Shown: positions 38,890 through 46,866 of the stretch, piece after piece
How the letters are laid out: every line of letters starts with the position of its first letter
How positions within the stretch are numbered: the stretch's first letter is position 1
Source: Furfurilactobacillus milii
GTDB taxonomy: Bacteria > Bacillota > Bacilli > Lactobacillales > Lactobacillaceae
Direction of reading: 5' to 3'
Assembly (NCBI RefSeq): GCF_009864005.1
Contig: NZ_WEZQ01000017.1
Coordinates: forward strand, 62,001-126,000
DNA: 64,000 nucleotides
Notes under the pieces: generated by a model
Told to the model about the DNA's origin: nothing
What the model saw: only the letters and a program-made list of their open reading frames with translations
Databases searched by the model: none
Translations under genes and position numbers: made by a program

Positions 38890-40536
38890 ATGAAATTTAA
38901 ACGCGCGATCACATTGGGCACGGTCACACTGTTATCGGCACTCTTTTTAGCCAATAGCACTGTCACAAACGCTAATGCATCAAGTAAGTACGCCAAAAAT
39001 CAAACGTTGAACTGGACAGAAAGCCAAGAACTGGCGACAAACGACTTAGCGAAGGCCACGGATACCGAAAGCTTCAATGTTCTGCTGAATACGCAGTCTG
39101 GCCTCTACCGTTTGAAAGATTCCGGCCACAAAATTGTCAATGATCTCGCCACCAACACAAAAATCAGCAAGGACGGCAAAACCTATACCGTTAAACTGCG
39201 ACACAACGCTAAGTGGAGTAATGGTGATCCACTAATGGCTCAAGATTTTGTGTATTCATGGCAACGCACGCTAGATCCTAAAACAGCTTCTCAAGATGCC
39301 TTCTATATGTACCAGGTTGAAAACGCAGAAGCAGTCAATAAGGGTCAAAAACCTTTATCCGCTCTCGGCATCAAAGCCAATGGTAAATATCAGCTCACCA
39401 TTCACCTCACCAAACCAGTTTCTTATTTTCAGAAGCTATTAGCATGGCCGTTGTTCTTCCCCGTAAATAAAAAAGTCGCCACGCAAGAAGGTAGTAAGTT
39501 TGGCACCAGTGCGAAAAACAATGTTTATAGCGGCGCATTCAAACTCACTGGGTGGACTGGCACGAACAGCAAATGGACGTTGGCTAAAAACGGCAAGTAC
39601 TGGGATAACAAACACGTTCACCTTAACAAAATCAACGAACAAGTTGTTAAAGATCCCTCAACTGGTTTAAACGAATATCAATCTCATAAGATTGACGAAA
39701 CAGTTCTTAGCGGCGAACAAGTGGCCAACTTTAAGGGGCACAAAGATTTTGTATCTCGTAAATCCTCGAATGGTTACCGACTCGACTTCAATCAGAAGAA
39801 GGTTAAGGCCTTCCAGAATGTTAACGTCCGTAAAGCTTTCTCACTAGCTTTGAACCGTAAAGACCTTGTCAATAATGTCCTATCAGACGGATCTGTTGTC
39901 CCACAAGGCTTTGCGCCAACTGGCATTGGAACCAATCCAAAGAGCGGCAAGGATTTTGCCAAGTCAGCATACGTTAAATCCGGCGTCACCTACAATTTGA
40001 GTGAAGCCAAAAAGTTACTGAAACAAGGCTACAAGCAGACCGGCACCAAGTCGATTAAGACAGAAGTGCTTACCACTGATGATGACGCTGGTAAAAATGT
40101 CGGTGAATTCATCCAATCACAGCTTGAAAAGTTGCCAAACGTCAAAGTTTCAGTCGTTAATTTGCCTAAAACTGCTCAACTTGCGCGTGAAAAGTCTGGC
40201 AATTTCCAACTTATCATTGGTGGTTGGCAGTCAGTCTTTGCGGACCCAATTAACTTTTTGGACATTTGGGAAAGCACCAGTCCTTACAATTTCAGCGGTT
40301 GGAACAACAAGCAATACGACACATTGCTCAGCGCTTCTGAAAACAGCTTGGCAAACAAGCCAGAAGACCGTTGGAATAACTTAGTCAAAGCCGAAAAGCT
40401 GCTCATGACGCAACAAGGTACCGCCCCGCTTTTCCAAAAGGTTCAGGCACAACTGCTCAATACCAAAGTTAAAGCCGTCAATTACAATCCATCTGGTGTA
40501 CCTTACGACTGGAAAGATACGTATATTGCTAAATAA
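38890..40536 (+). CDS. OppA-type peptide ABC transporter substrate-binding protein
   Basis: A 548-residue extracellular solute-binding protein, family 5 (SBP_bac_5). After the signal peptide come LNWTESQELATNDLAKATD, YTVKLRHNAKWSNGDPLMAQDFVYSW (the family signature), and RKAFSLALNRKDLV. It should capture oligopeptides. The signal region (TLLSALFLANSTVTNANASS) has no lipobox cysteine, so the protein would be released or held by other means rather than lipid-anchored. No permease or ATPase gene is adjacent; it must use a transporter encoded elsewhere. The Met T-box makes methionine-containing peptides the likely cargo. A terminator follows. Confidence 0.92.
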   Translation: MKFKRAITLGTVTLLSALFLANSTVTNANASSKYAKNQTLNWTESQELATNDLAKATDTESFNVLLNTQSGLYRLKDSGHKIVNDLATNTKISKDGKTYTVKLRHNAKWSNGDPLMAQDFVYSWQRTLDPKTASQDAFYMYQVENAEAVNKGQKPLSALGIKANGKYQLTIHLTKPVSYFQKLLAWPLFFPVNKKVATQEGSKFGTSAKNNVYSGAFKLTGWTGTNSKWTLAKNGKYWDNKHVHLNKINEQVVKDPSTGLNEYQSHKIDETVLSGEQVANFKGHKDFVSRKSSNGYRLDFNQKKVKAFQNVNVRKAFSLALNRKDLVNNVLSDGSVVPQGFAPTGIGTNPKSGKDFAKSAYVKSGVTYNLSEAKKLLKQGYKQTGTKSIKTEVLTTDDDAGKNVGEFIQSQLEKLPNVKVSVVNLPKTAQLAREKSGNFQLIIGGWQSVFADPINFLDIWESTSPYNFSGWNNKQYDTLLSASENSLANKPEDRWNNLVKAEKLLMTQQGTAPLFQKVQAQLLNTKVKAVNYNPSGVPYDWKDTYIAK

Positions 40537-40550
40537 ATTTTAGCCGCGTT

Positions 40551-40600
40551 GCATTAAAAACGATCCTTAATCGATTTTTGATTAAGGATTTTTTTAATGC
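40551..40600 (+). terminator. Terminator after the oppA-like gene
   Basis: GCATTAAAAA and ATCCTTAATC pair with GATTAAGGAT and TTTTTAATGC around a short loop, with the T-run inside the right arm. Confidence 0.85.
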
Positions 40601-40603
40601 GAA

Positions 40604-40637
40604 ACAAAAAACGCCTCATCGAATAGGATTCGGCGTT
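40604..40637 (-). terminator. Terminator of nth
   Basis: On the minus strand AACGCC (plus GAAT/ATTC inside) pairs with GGCGTT and is followed by TTTTG. Confidence 0.65.
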
Positions 40638-40708
40638 TGCTTTAAAGTAGTTTTCTGTTTGTTCACGGTCATTTATCACCCAATCATTACGTTTCCAAAG
40701 GTAACCTC

Positions 40709-41359
40709 TCAAATAGCACCTTCATTTTCTTCATTCAGCTTGTCACAGTCGATAATTAATTGGCAAACCTCTTTGTCCGGTGTCAATTTCATCGAGTACT
40801 TCCGGCCAAACTCGATCATTGTGTGATGCGCCTGATACAGTTCCTCCGGCTTAACAACACTCACAATCTTTTGTTCCACCTGCAGAGGTGATGCTGATTG
40901 TTTAACAAAGTGAAGTCGTTTTGAAATCGCCGAAACATGCGTGTCCACTGCGAATGTTGGTTCCCCAAACACATCGCTTAACACCAAATTGGCGGTTTTC
41001 CGACCCGCTCCCGGCAACGCCATGATGCCCTTTCGATCGTTTGGAATTATGTCATTTAACTCCTCGTGCACAATGCCAGCAGTCTTAATGATATTCTTCG
41101 CCTTGTTATGAAACAGGCCAACTCGCCTAATGATTGTTTCTACGTCTTCAACATTGGCGTGCATCAATGCCTCAGGATCAGGATATCTGTCAAATAATGT
41201 TGGCGTAACTTGGTTCACAGATACGTCAGTGGCCTGCGCACTGAGGATAACTGAAATCAGATACTGAAATGGCGTTCTCGTAATCAGTGATGGTCCAACC
41301 GGCCCAATCTCAGCTTCCATTTGATGAATCGCCCAAACAATTTGGTCATCTTTTAACAT
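40709..41359 (-). CDS. nth: Endonuclease III-type DNA glycosylase lacking a full iron-sulfur site
   Basis: A 216-residue HhH-GPD DNA glycosylase/AP lyase for oxidised pyrimidines. The helix-hairpin-helix LPGAGRKTANLVLS carries the catalytic Lys, and AVDTHVSAISKRL holds the catalytic Asp. The C-terminal [4Fe-4S] motif of E. coli Nth (C-x6-C-x2-C-x5-C) is broken: only two cysteines remain (EVCQLIIDC) and the position after GRKYS is Met-Lys. Cluster-free forms are known among lactic acid bacteria. GAGG lies before the ATG. A frameshifted fragment of a related gene is found at 46104-46174. Confidence 0.92.
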   Translation of the reverse strand: MLKDDQIVWAIHQMEAEIGPVGPSLITRTPFQYLISVILSAQATDVSVNQVTPTLFDRYPDPEALMHANVEDVETIIRRVGLFHNKAKNIIKTAGIVHEELNDIIPNDRKGIMALPGAGRKTANLVLSDVFGEPTFAVDTHVSAISKRLHFVKQSASPLQVEQKIVSVVKPEELYQAHHTMIEFGRKYSMKLTPDKEVCQLIIDCDKLNEENEGAI

Positions 41360-41477
41360 CGATGCGTGTCCTCTTTTCTAGCCTAAGTCGTGATTAATTC
41401 TGACGTAACTAACTATCTTCAAATCTATCCCATCAGACCACTAAAGACAATGTGCGTCACCGGGTCATCAAAACTGT

Positions 41478-42230
41478 TTACTGCGATACTTTTGTAAATG
41501 TCGCATATGGCACTTTAAAACGATGCTTAGAGTCAATCCGTTTGAACTCATCACTGGCAGTTAAATAATCTGGCAGTAAAGCGATGCCTAACCCATTTTT
41601 GACTAGCTTAATAATGCTATCCCAAGAATCAATTTCCTGAATATTCGTCATATCATGATTTAATCGCCGTAGCGTTCGTGCGCGAAATGGACAGTGACGA
41701 TCACTATTAACGAGGTACGGTAGCTGACCATCCTCCTCCAGACCGGATGCAACAACGAATGATGCTGGCAGATAGTCGGTGGCAATCTCCTGATAATCGG
41801 AGTTGTTGAAGTTAGCGTATGTAACTACTATGTCTACTTCATTATCTGACAGCGCTAAAATTTCCGTAGAGCTCAGTAAGTCAAACGTGTTTTGAGCTAA
41901 GGAATACTGTTTTTGTTTAACAACCAGCAAATTAAACAGCAGCTGTGACATCACGATACGTCGTTTGGAAACAGTGCTTGGCCTCATTTGTGCCCTAATT
42001 TTTCGCGTAGCATTCAAAACAGACTGTGCATATTGATAAAATTGTTTGCCATTTTTCGTTGGTGTAATGCCTTGATAGCTACGCGTAAATAATTCGACAT
42101 CAAACTCCGTTTCTATCGCATGCAACCTGGCCGTGATGTTTGATTGCGCAAACCCCATTAGTTTTGCAACCCGATTGATTGAATGTTGTTCGTAGAGTTG
42201 AACGTATATTTCCAAATCCTGCAATTGCAT
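41478..42230 (-). CDS. LysR family transcriptional regulator (divergent from tautomerase)
   Basis: A 250-residue LysR-type regulator, shorter than the usual 290-300. The HTH is VAKLMGFAQSNITARLHAIE (about residues 19-38), followed by an effector domain with an unusually short first half. The start is the ATG after AAGGCGG; the longer frame upstream runs through the operator. A perfect 9-bp inverted repeat lies 20 bases before the start. It is divergent from a tautomerase gene, its probable target. Confidence 0.88.
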   Translation of the reverse strand: MQLQDLEIYVQLYEQHSINRVAKLMGFAQSNITARLHAIETEFDVELFTRSYQGITPTKNGKQFYQYAQSVLNATRKIRAQMRPSTVSKRRIVMSQLLFNLLVVKQKQYSLAQNTFDLLSSTEILALSDNEVDIVVTYANFNNSDYQEIATDYLPASFVVASGLEEDGQLPYLVNSDRHCPFRARTLRRLNHDMTNIQEIDSWDSIIKLVKNGLGIALLPDYLTASDEFKRIDSKHRFKVPYATFTKVSQ

Positions 42231-42250
42231 AACTTGCCGCCTTATCATAA

Positions 42251-42272
42251 ATTGTGATAACCGTATCACAAT
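42251..42272. promoter_or_regulatory. LysR-type operator between the LysR and tautomerase genes
   Basis: ATTGTGATA (42251-42259), four bases, TATCACAAT (42264-42272): perfect arms of nine with a T-N11-A core. A second, overlapping dyad TTATCA/TGATAA lies just left of it (about 42242-42260). Confidence 0.75.
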
Positions 42273-42350
42273 CTCGTAATATGCACCAGCAAACGCCGTT
42301 ACTATAATTGGAAACATAAGTTATTCAGTACACACAAGGGAGATTGTCAC

Positions 42351-42752
42351 ATGCCATATTTAAGAGTTCGAATTGCTAGTCCTAAAACCACAGTCACTGC
42401 ACAAAAAGTTGCTGCAATGCTCACCCAACTTGCTGTCGACAAGCTAGGAAAAGCAGGCCCTGTTGCGGCCGTAGATGTTCATTTTACTGATCCAAACGAG
42501 TGGTTTATCGGTGCTAAATCCGTTGCTGAAACAAATGAAACAAGTTTCTTTGTGGAAATTAAAATCACCGAATCCACGAATTCTCGCGACGATAAAGCAG
42601 CCTTTGTTAAAGCAACGTTTGAGCAAATGAGCCAACTATTTCCAAACATTGCCTCTACAAGTTATGTTGTTCTACAAGATGTTGCTTCCGATAGTTGGGG
42701 CTATGGCGGAAAGACTCAGGAATTCCGCTATATTACCGGCGACGCGAATTAG
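42351..42752 (+). CDS. Tautomerase family protein
   Basis: A 133-residue 4-oxalocrotonate tautomerase-superfamily protein. Pro2 (MPYLRVRIAS) is the catalytic base. The length suggests a fused double-domain form, with VHFTDPNEWFIGAKS and SFFVEIKITEST in the second beta-alpha-beta half. AAGGGAG lies before the ATG. It is divergent from a LysR regulator with an operator between them. A different tautomerase is found at 25656. Likely role: isomerising or detoxifying unsaturated keto acids; the substrate is unknown. Confidence 0.85.
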   Translation: MPYLRVRIASPKTTVTAQKVAAMLTQLAVDKLGKAGPVAAVDVHFTDPNEWFIGAKSVAETNETSFFVEIKITESTNSRDDKAAFVKATFEQMSQLFPNIASTSYVVLQDVASDSWGYGGKTQEFRYITGDAN

Positions 42753-42823
42753 CATCCTACGATAATAGCGTTTGGGACATAACTCTTTATGCGTTCAAAA
42801 TATATATTCACTGCTACCAAATA

Positions 42824-43195
42824 TTAGTGGCCCCATAAAGTAGGAAACCAACCCAATAGAAAAATAATTACTAAAATAACCCACCAATACCCTGACATAA
42901 AATCCCAAAAGTTCATCTTGCCAAACCGACGCACATAACGATTTTTTCTTGGGTCATATGTGAATTGGGTAGGATCGACTTTAGTATCATGTTCTTCAGT
43001 GCCAAAAACCAGTGTATCCAAACTAACGTTGAAAATATCAGTGAGCTTAATTAAGTTTGCTAAATCAGGCGTGGCATCCCCTGACTCCCACTTGGAAATT
43101 GCCTGACGAGTTACAAACAGTTTGCTCGCCAAATCGTCTTGAGTGGTGTTTGTTTCTTTACGCATCTTTTTCAGTTGCGCCGGAAATTTGTTCAT
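42824..43195 (-). CDS. XRE family regulator with C-terminal membrane helix
   Basis: A 123-residue protein: an XRE HTH at residues about 5-60 (TQDDLASKLFVTRQAISKWE, then DATPDLANLIKLTDIF), a basic linker (DPRKNRYVRRFGK) and one membrane helix (YWWVILVIIFLLGWF) at the very end. Such HTH-TM proteins are found with ABC exporters in Firmicutes and may sense membrane or transporter state. GGAGG lies before the ATG. It is the last gene of the ABC operon, 20 bases after the second permease. Confidence 0.87.
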   Translation of the reverse strand: MNKFPAQLKKMRKETNTTQDDLASKLFVTRQAISKWESGDATPDLANLIKLTDIFNVSLDTLVFGTEEHDTKVDPTQFTYDPRKNRYVRRFGKMNFWDFMSGYWWVILVIIFLLGWFPTLWGH

Positions 43196-43215
43196 CGTTG
43201 AAAATCCTCCATCAA

Positions 43216-43980
43216 TTAAAAGCGTTTCTTTCTAAAAATCAAATAACCAGCCGTTACGAAAATCACAATGTAGCTAGCGGTGCTACAAAGTAGCTGCACA
43301 TTTGAGAGATGACTCGTATCAACATAAGTCGCGTAATTGTAGTATTGCCGTGTTAAATTCGTTAAGTTAAACGGATTCCACCGTAAAATATGTACTGCCT
43401 TATTGCCATTGAGTAAGCTAGCGGAAATAAACTGGCCAACAAAAATCATCAGCAGACTCACACTAATCACGACGGCATTGTTGTTAATCAAGCAAGACAA
43501 CAAAAAGATCAAGCTAATAATGAACGTTGTTGTCAGCACATCTATTGCAGACGTCTTCAACATGTTCTCCCACAGTGGTTGGTGATACAGATAAACTGTT
43601 GACCACGAAACTGGGCGACTGAGCGGTGTCATCCATAGAATAGTTGTAAAAGCCATTGCAATAACGTGCAGCAAAATGTTGTAGCTTAAAATCACAATAT
43701 ACTTCGAGAAATACACAGTCCGCTTATTAGCCGATTTATAAATCAACGTTAAAATGGCGTTATTCTGAAACTCCATGGAGAAAAATGTCGCCCCAACAAC
43801 GGCCAGAATCAAGATAATCCAATCTGGCGCATCGTAACAAGTTGTCATAAGTAGCTTACTTTCATTATAGCCAATCGTGAATCCCGTTGTCACCATCAGT
43901 CCAAGCAAGACTAATGGTGAAATCCAAACCATCTTTTGATGAATTAATTTATAAAACTCTTGGTATAAACTAAAACGCAT
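43216..43980 (-). CDS. ABC-2 type permease
   Basis: A 254-residue membrane protein with six predicted helices, of the ABC-2/BcrB-like type: an N-terminal YQEFYKLIHQKMVW then alternating hydrophobic blocks, with DAPDWIILILAVVGATFFSMEFQNNAIL before the second helix. It should form the export channel with the adjacent permease. AAGGGG lies before the ATG. It is 25 bases after the first permease and precedes the XRE regulator. The substrate may be a peptide antibiotic or a lipid-linked compound. Confidence 0.87.
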   Translation of the reverse strand: MRFSLYQEFYKLIHQKMVWISPLVLLGLMVTTGFTIGYNESKLLMTTCYDAPDWIILILAVVGATFFSMEFQNNAILTLIYKSANKRTVYFSKYIVILSYNILLHVIAMAFTTILWMTPLSRPVSWSTVYLYHQPLWENMLKTSAIDVLTTTFIISLIFLLSCLINNNAVVISVSLLMIFVGQFISASLLNGNKAVHILRWNPFNLTNLTRQYYNYATYVDTSHLSNVQLLCSTASYIVIFVTAGYLIFRKKRF

Positions 43981-44005
43981 TTTATTGCCCCTTCCCTACG
44001 CGCGA

Positions 44006-44764
44006 TCAAACGTGTCGTCGTTTGAACAATTGATAGCCAATAAGTCCAAAACCAGTAGCGTAAATCAGATTACCTACGATGATTTCTAAGTTATTCAAGT
44101 GAGACATGTTGGCATACGGTGAATTAGCCAATTGCTGTGTTACAAAAATCATGTTTAATGGATTCCAGCGCACAACTGTTGTCAAAGAAGTAAACGAATC
44201 CATGAGGGCCACCGAAATGGACGCACCGAGAAAACCCAGTGCTAATCCAATACCGATAACGGCAGTGTTCATTTTTAAGAGTGTAATCAGGAGAAAAGCC
44301 AACGTCACAATAAAAAGACTATAAACTAACGTTCCGATAACATTACCAAGCAACAAGTTGATACGCGTGGGCTGTCCAGTGGAATACGTGAACCACCCAT
44401 ACTGCCGCCCAACCATCAAGAATTTCAAAACGAACGTTAAAACAACGGCAACCACCGTTAATAAAAGACTGTATAGCCAAACAACTACTAGTTTTGCCAA
44501 GTACGTTTGCCACTTGTGAGAATTCTTATATAACACCACAAGAATGGTGTGATACTGATATTCCATCGCTAAAAAGGTTGACGCTACGCCAATAATAATC
44601 ACTGGAATCCACTGAACGGCGCCGAACTCAAAGACTAAAGTAGTTGTATTTACCGGTACTGTTAACGCGTTGTACAACATCAAAATAATTAACAGAATGA
44701 TACCGCCAACAAACGTTCTTTGGTGAATAAATTTAAAGGTTTCTTCAAGTAGACTACGCTTCAT
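44006..44764 (-). CDS. ABC-2 type permease (paralogue)
   Basis: A 252-residue membrane protein similar in layout to the next gene product, with the shared segment AMEYQYHTILVVLYKNSHKWQ after the second helix. The start is the ATG of MKRSLLEETF, after GGAGG, overlapping the end of the ATPase gene by 11 bases, so the two are translationally coupled. The much longer upstream frame is inside the ATPase gene and rejected. Together the two permeases and the ATPase resemble bacitracin- or lantibiotic-immunity exporters. Confidence 0.87.
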   Translation of the reverse strand: MKRSLLEETFKFIHQRTFVGGIILLIILMLYNALTVPVNTTTLVFEFGAVQWIPVIIIGVASTFLAMEYQYHTILVVLYKNSHKWQTYLAKLVVVWLYSLLLTVVAVVLTFVLKFLMVGRQYGWFTYSTGQPTRINLLLGNVIGTLVYSLFIVTLAFLLITLLKMNTAVIGIGLALGFLGASISVALMDSFTSLTTVVRWNPLNMIFVTQQLANSPYANMSHLNNLEIIVGNLIYATGFGLIGYQLFKRRHV

Positions 44765-45641
44765 GATCGGCCCTCCGCTGCTGTTCAAGAATCGTGACCA
44801 CAATTTGTTCAAAATTAGTTTCGATTGGCGCCAGTTCTTTGAGGTGAATCTGTTTCTGATACAGGGCATCCTGAATATCAAAAATGTTGTCTCGTTTAAC
44901 TCTAAAAGTATTGCCCTCTGGTATGTAATGAATTGCTCGCTGTTTCAATACCTGTGCAGTTAGCACGTCATTTTCTGTTAAAAGTTTGTAATCTTGATGA
45001 TGAAGTTGTTCAAATTTCTCAAACGACTGATTCACAATAATTTGGCCATGATTAATGAGCACCACATGAGTCATAACCTTTTGCAGTTCACTCAGAATGT
45101 GGCTTGAAATTAGGAAGGCAGTTCCTTGATCGGCATATTGCTTGATAAGTTTGCGGACACCAATCGTTGCTTCAACATCCAACCCGTTCATTGGTTCATC
45201 TAGAATAACTAGCTGAGGATGGTTCAACAACGCGATGGCAATGCCTAACTTCTGCTTCATTCCCAGTGAATAGCCTTTTGCTTTTTGCTGGATGTAATCC
45301 GTCATCCCCAATTTTTCGATGAGTCGCGCCAGGTCTTGAGGATCATGAGAATAAAGCGCTAGATTTTGCCGACCTGATAAAAACGGATAGATTGCTGGGT
45401 GCTCAATCAACGCACCAACGCTATTCAATGCCTCGTGTTGATTTTCCGTAACAGGTTGGCGATTGATTTGAATACTGCCTTCAAATTTAGTCAGTCCAAG
45501 AATAGTTTTCATAATGGTCGTCTTTCCGGCACCATTGGGTCCAATCAGCCCAACAATATTTCCCGCATTGATGTCAAAGGACGCGCGTTTGACGATTTTA
45601 ATTTGACCAATATAGGTCGTTACGTTTTGAACTTTGAGCAT
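44754..45641 (-). CDS. ABC transporter ATP-binding protein (BcrA/lantibiotic immunity-like)
   Basis: A 295-residue ABC ATPase: Walker A GPNGAGKTT, signature YSLGMKQKLG (SLGM in place of SGGQ, common in the drug- and lantibiotic-resistance group), Walker B LVILDEPMNGLD and the switch His in SSHIL. A C-terminal extension of about 90 residues follows. GGAGG lies before the ATG. It leads an operon with two permeases and an XRE regulator. It probably confers protection against an antimicrobial peptide; the target is not known. Confidence 0.92.
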   Translation of the reverse strand: MLKVQNVTTYIGQIKIVKRASFDINAGNIVGLIGPNGAGKTTIMKTILGLTKFEGSIQINRQPVTENQHEALNSVGALIEHPAIYPFLSGRQNLALYSHDPQDLARLIEKLGMTDYIQQKAKGYSLGMKQKLGIAIALLNHPQLVILDEPMNGLDVEATIGVRKLIKQYADQGTAFLISSHILSELQKVMTHVVLINHGQIIVNQSFEKFEQLHHQDYKLLTENDVLTAQVLKQRAIHYIPEGNTFRVKRDNIFDIQDALYQKQIHLKELAPIETNFEQIVVTILEQQRRADHEA

Positions 45642-45867
45642 AATAATTCACCCTCCAAATTGCTTTTTGACTATCTCCACTATTTGCTATAAATCCGCTC
45701 GCAGACAAGCAAACAAACGCTGCTTTTCCGCAAATTGAAAGCCACATTCGCGCAACTGGTGGTGACGCAAACTAATAAGAAACGTCGACGTAACAGCATT
45801 CATGTAGGTTGCACAGTGGAAAATGACAATAACCACCGTTCTAATCGATTCGTCTACAAGTGGTAAC

Positions 45868-45896
45868 AAAAATAGCCCCCAATTGAGGGCTATTTT
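45868..45896. terminator. Bidirectional terminator-like hairpin
   Basis: AAAAATAGCCC pairs with GGGCTATTTT around CCAATTGA. The region 45642-46005 around it contains no supported gene, only decayed frames. Confidence 0.65.
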
Positions 45897-46005
45897 CGTG
45901 TAGATGCTGGAACATAATGATCCAACTCTAATCCTAGTGAAGTGGCAACAAACAATTTTTCTTTAACCGCAAAAGGTCATACGGATGAAAAATTGCCTGA
46001 AATGT

Positions 46006-46098
46006 GAGACATAACACTGACTTTTGATCATCTAACACGAATAAGACGTTCATGGGAAAAATCACCCATGAACGTCTTATTCGTGTTGCCTGAGTTTC
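46006..46098. repeat. Dispersed hairpin element, copy B
   Basis: GAGACATAACACTGACTTTTG at the left is the reverse complement of the right end of copy A. A 23-bp perfect stem (46034-46056 with 46065-46087) ends in ATGGG/CCCAT, and a CCTGAG follows. Compared with copy A, five stem positions differ and each is matched by the complementary change on the other arm. It adjoins a degenerate fragment of nth. Confidence 0.75.
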
Positions 46099-46103
46099 GT
46101 TGA

Positions 46104-46174
46104 CTATTTGCGACCAAACTCAATCATCATGTGATGGGTCGATACATTTCGTCCGGTTTGAACACACTCACATT
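46104..46174 (-). pseudogene. Frameshifted internal fragment of an nth-like gene
   Basis: The minus strand reads NVSVFKPDEMYR, shifts frame, then HHMMIEFGRK-stop. This aligns with SVVKPEELYQAHHTMIEFGRK of the intact endonuclease III (40709-41359). Only about 24 codons are recognisable. It lies between element B and the TetR gene. Confidence 0.75.
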
Positions 46175-46187
46175 TTTTCGACTCGAA

Positions 46188-46751
46188 CTAGTCACACCTT
46201 TTTATCATCAAGTGACTAATGTTACTCGTGATTTGTTCACGAGTCAGTCCCTGCTCACGTTGGTAAGCAAAGCTGTCACTTTTCAGCATTGAAATAAGCA
46301 TGTCGGCTCGAAATTTCAATTCGCTCTCGCTAATGTTATCGCTGATTGGTTTTAGTGCCTGCATGGTCAAATTAACTAACTGTTTATATAACTGGCTGTG
46401 ATAAAACGTGCTCATGACAGATGGCCCCGTTTCAATTTCAGTCAACAACTGTATTCGTCGCTCACGAAACTCAAGCCATCGAGTCAAAAAATCCTCGAAC
46501 TGTTTAGTTACCGATGACGTAGAATTATGTAACTGAGCCTCTTCACCTGTAATAAACTGCTGAATGTAGTCAAGCGACAGTGCCATGCAAAGTTCACTTT
46601 TATTTGGAAAGTTACGGTATAGCGTACCTGTTCCAATGCCAGCGACTTGCGCGATGTCCTTCATACTGACTGTCGAAACCGCTCTTTCTTTAAATAACTT
46701 GGCAGCGGCATTTAAGATTTTTTGCTGATTAATTTGCGCATCTTTTCGCAT
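46188..46751 (-). CDS. TetR family regulator
   Basis: A 187-residue TetR-type repressor. The HTH is VSMKDIAQVAGIGTGTLYRNFPNK (about residues 28-51) and the C-terminal part resembles the SbtR-like group (FEDFLTRWLEFRERRIQLLTEIE). GGAGGG lies before the ATG. It is divergent from a TauE/SafE exporter gene, whose promoter carries a perfect palindrome in the spacer, the likely binding site. Confidence 0.9.
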   Translation of the reverse strand: MRKDAQINQQKILNAAAKLFKERAVSTVSMKDIAQVAGIGTGTLYRNFPNKSELCMALSLDYIQQFITGEEAQLHNSTSSVTKQFEDFLTRWLEFRERRIQLLTEIETGPSVMSTFYHSQLYKQLVNLTMQALKPISDNISESELKFRADMLISMLKSDSFAYQREQGLTREQITSNISHLMIKRCD

Positions 46752-46801
46752 CAATTAGCCCTCCATTATTACAATTAGTACCATACGCTAAAAGAGTATT
46801 G

Positions 46802-46831
46802 TTGACAAACGGAGCATGCTCCGCTTATTAT
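46802..46831 (+). promoter_or_regulatory. Promoter and palindromic operator of the TauE/SafE gene
   Basis: TTGACA (46802-46807), 18 bases, TATTAT (46826-46831). The spacer contains the perfect 14-bp palindrome CGGAGCATGCTCCG (46810-46823). The TetR product of the divergent gene is the likely ligand. Confidence 0.8.
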
Positions 46832-46866
46832 CAATGCAGACTCTTAACGTAAAGAAGGTTTATCTG

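Noticed and set aside
44765-44881. N-terminal extension of the first ABC permease
   Set aside because: It lies inside the ATPase gene in another frame; the coupled ATG after GGAGG fits better.
45687-45869. 60-codon minus-strand gene in the gap left of element B
   Set aside because: No ribosome binding site and no family resemblance; the opposite strand is open over the same stretch in several frames, so it is probably decayed DNA.
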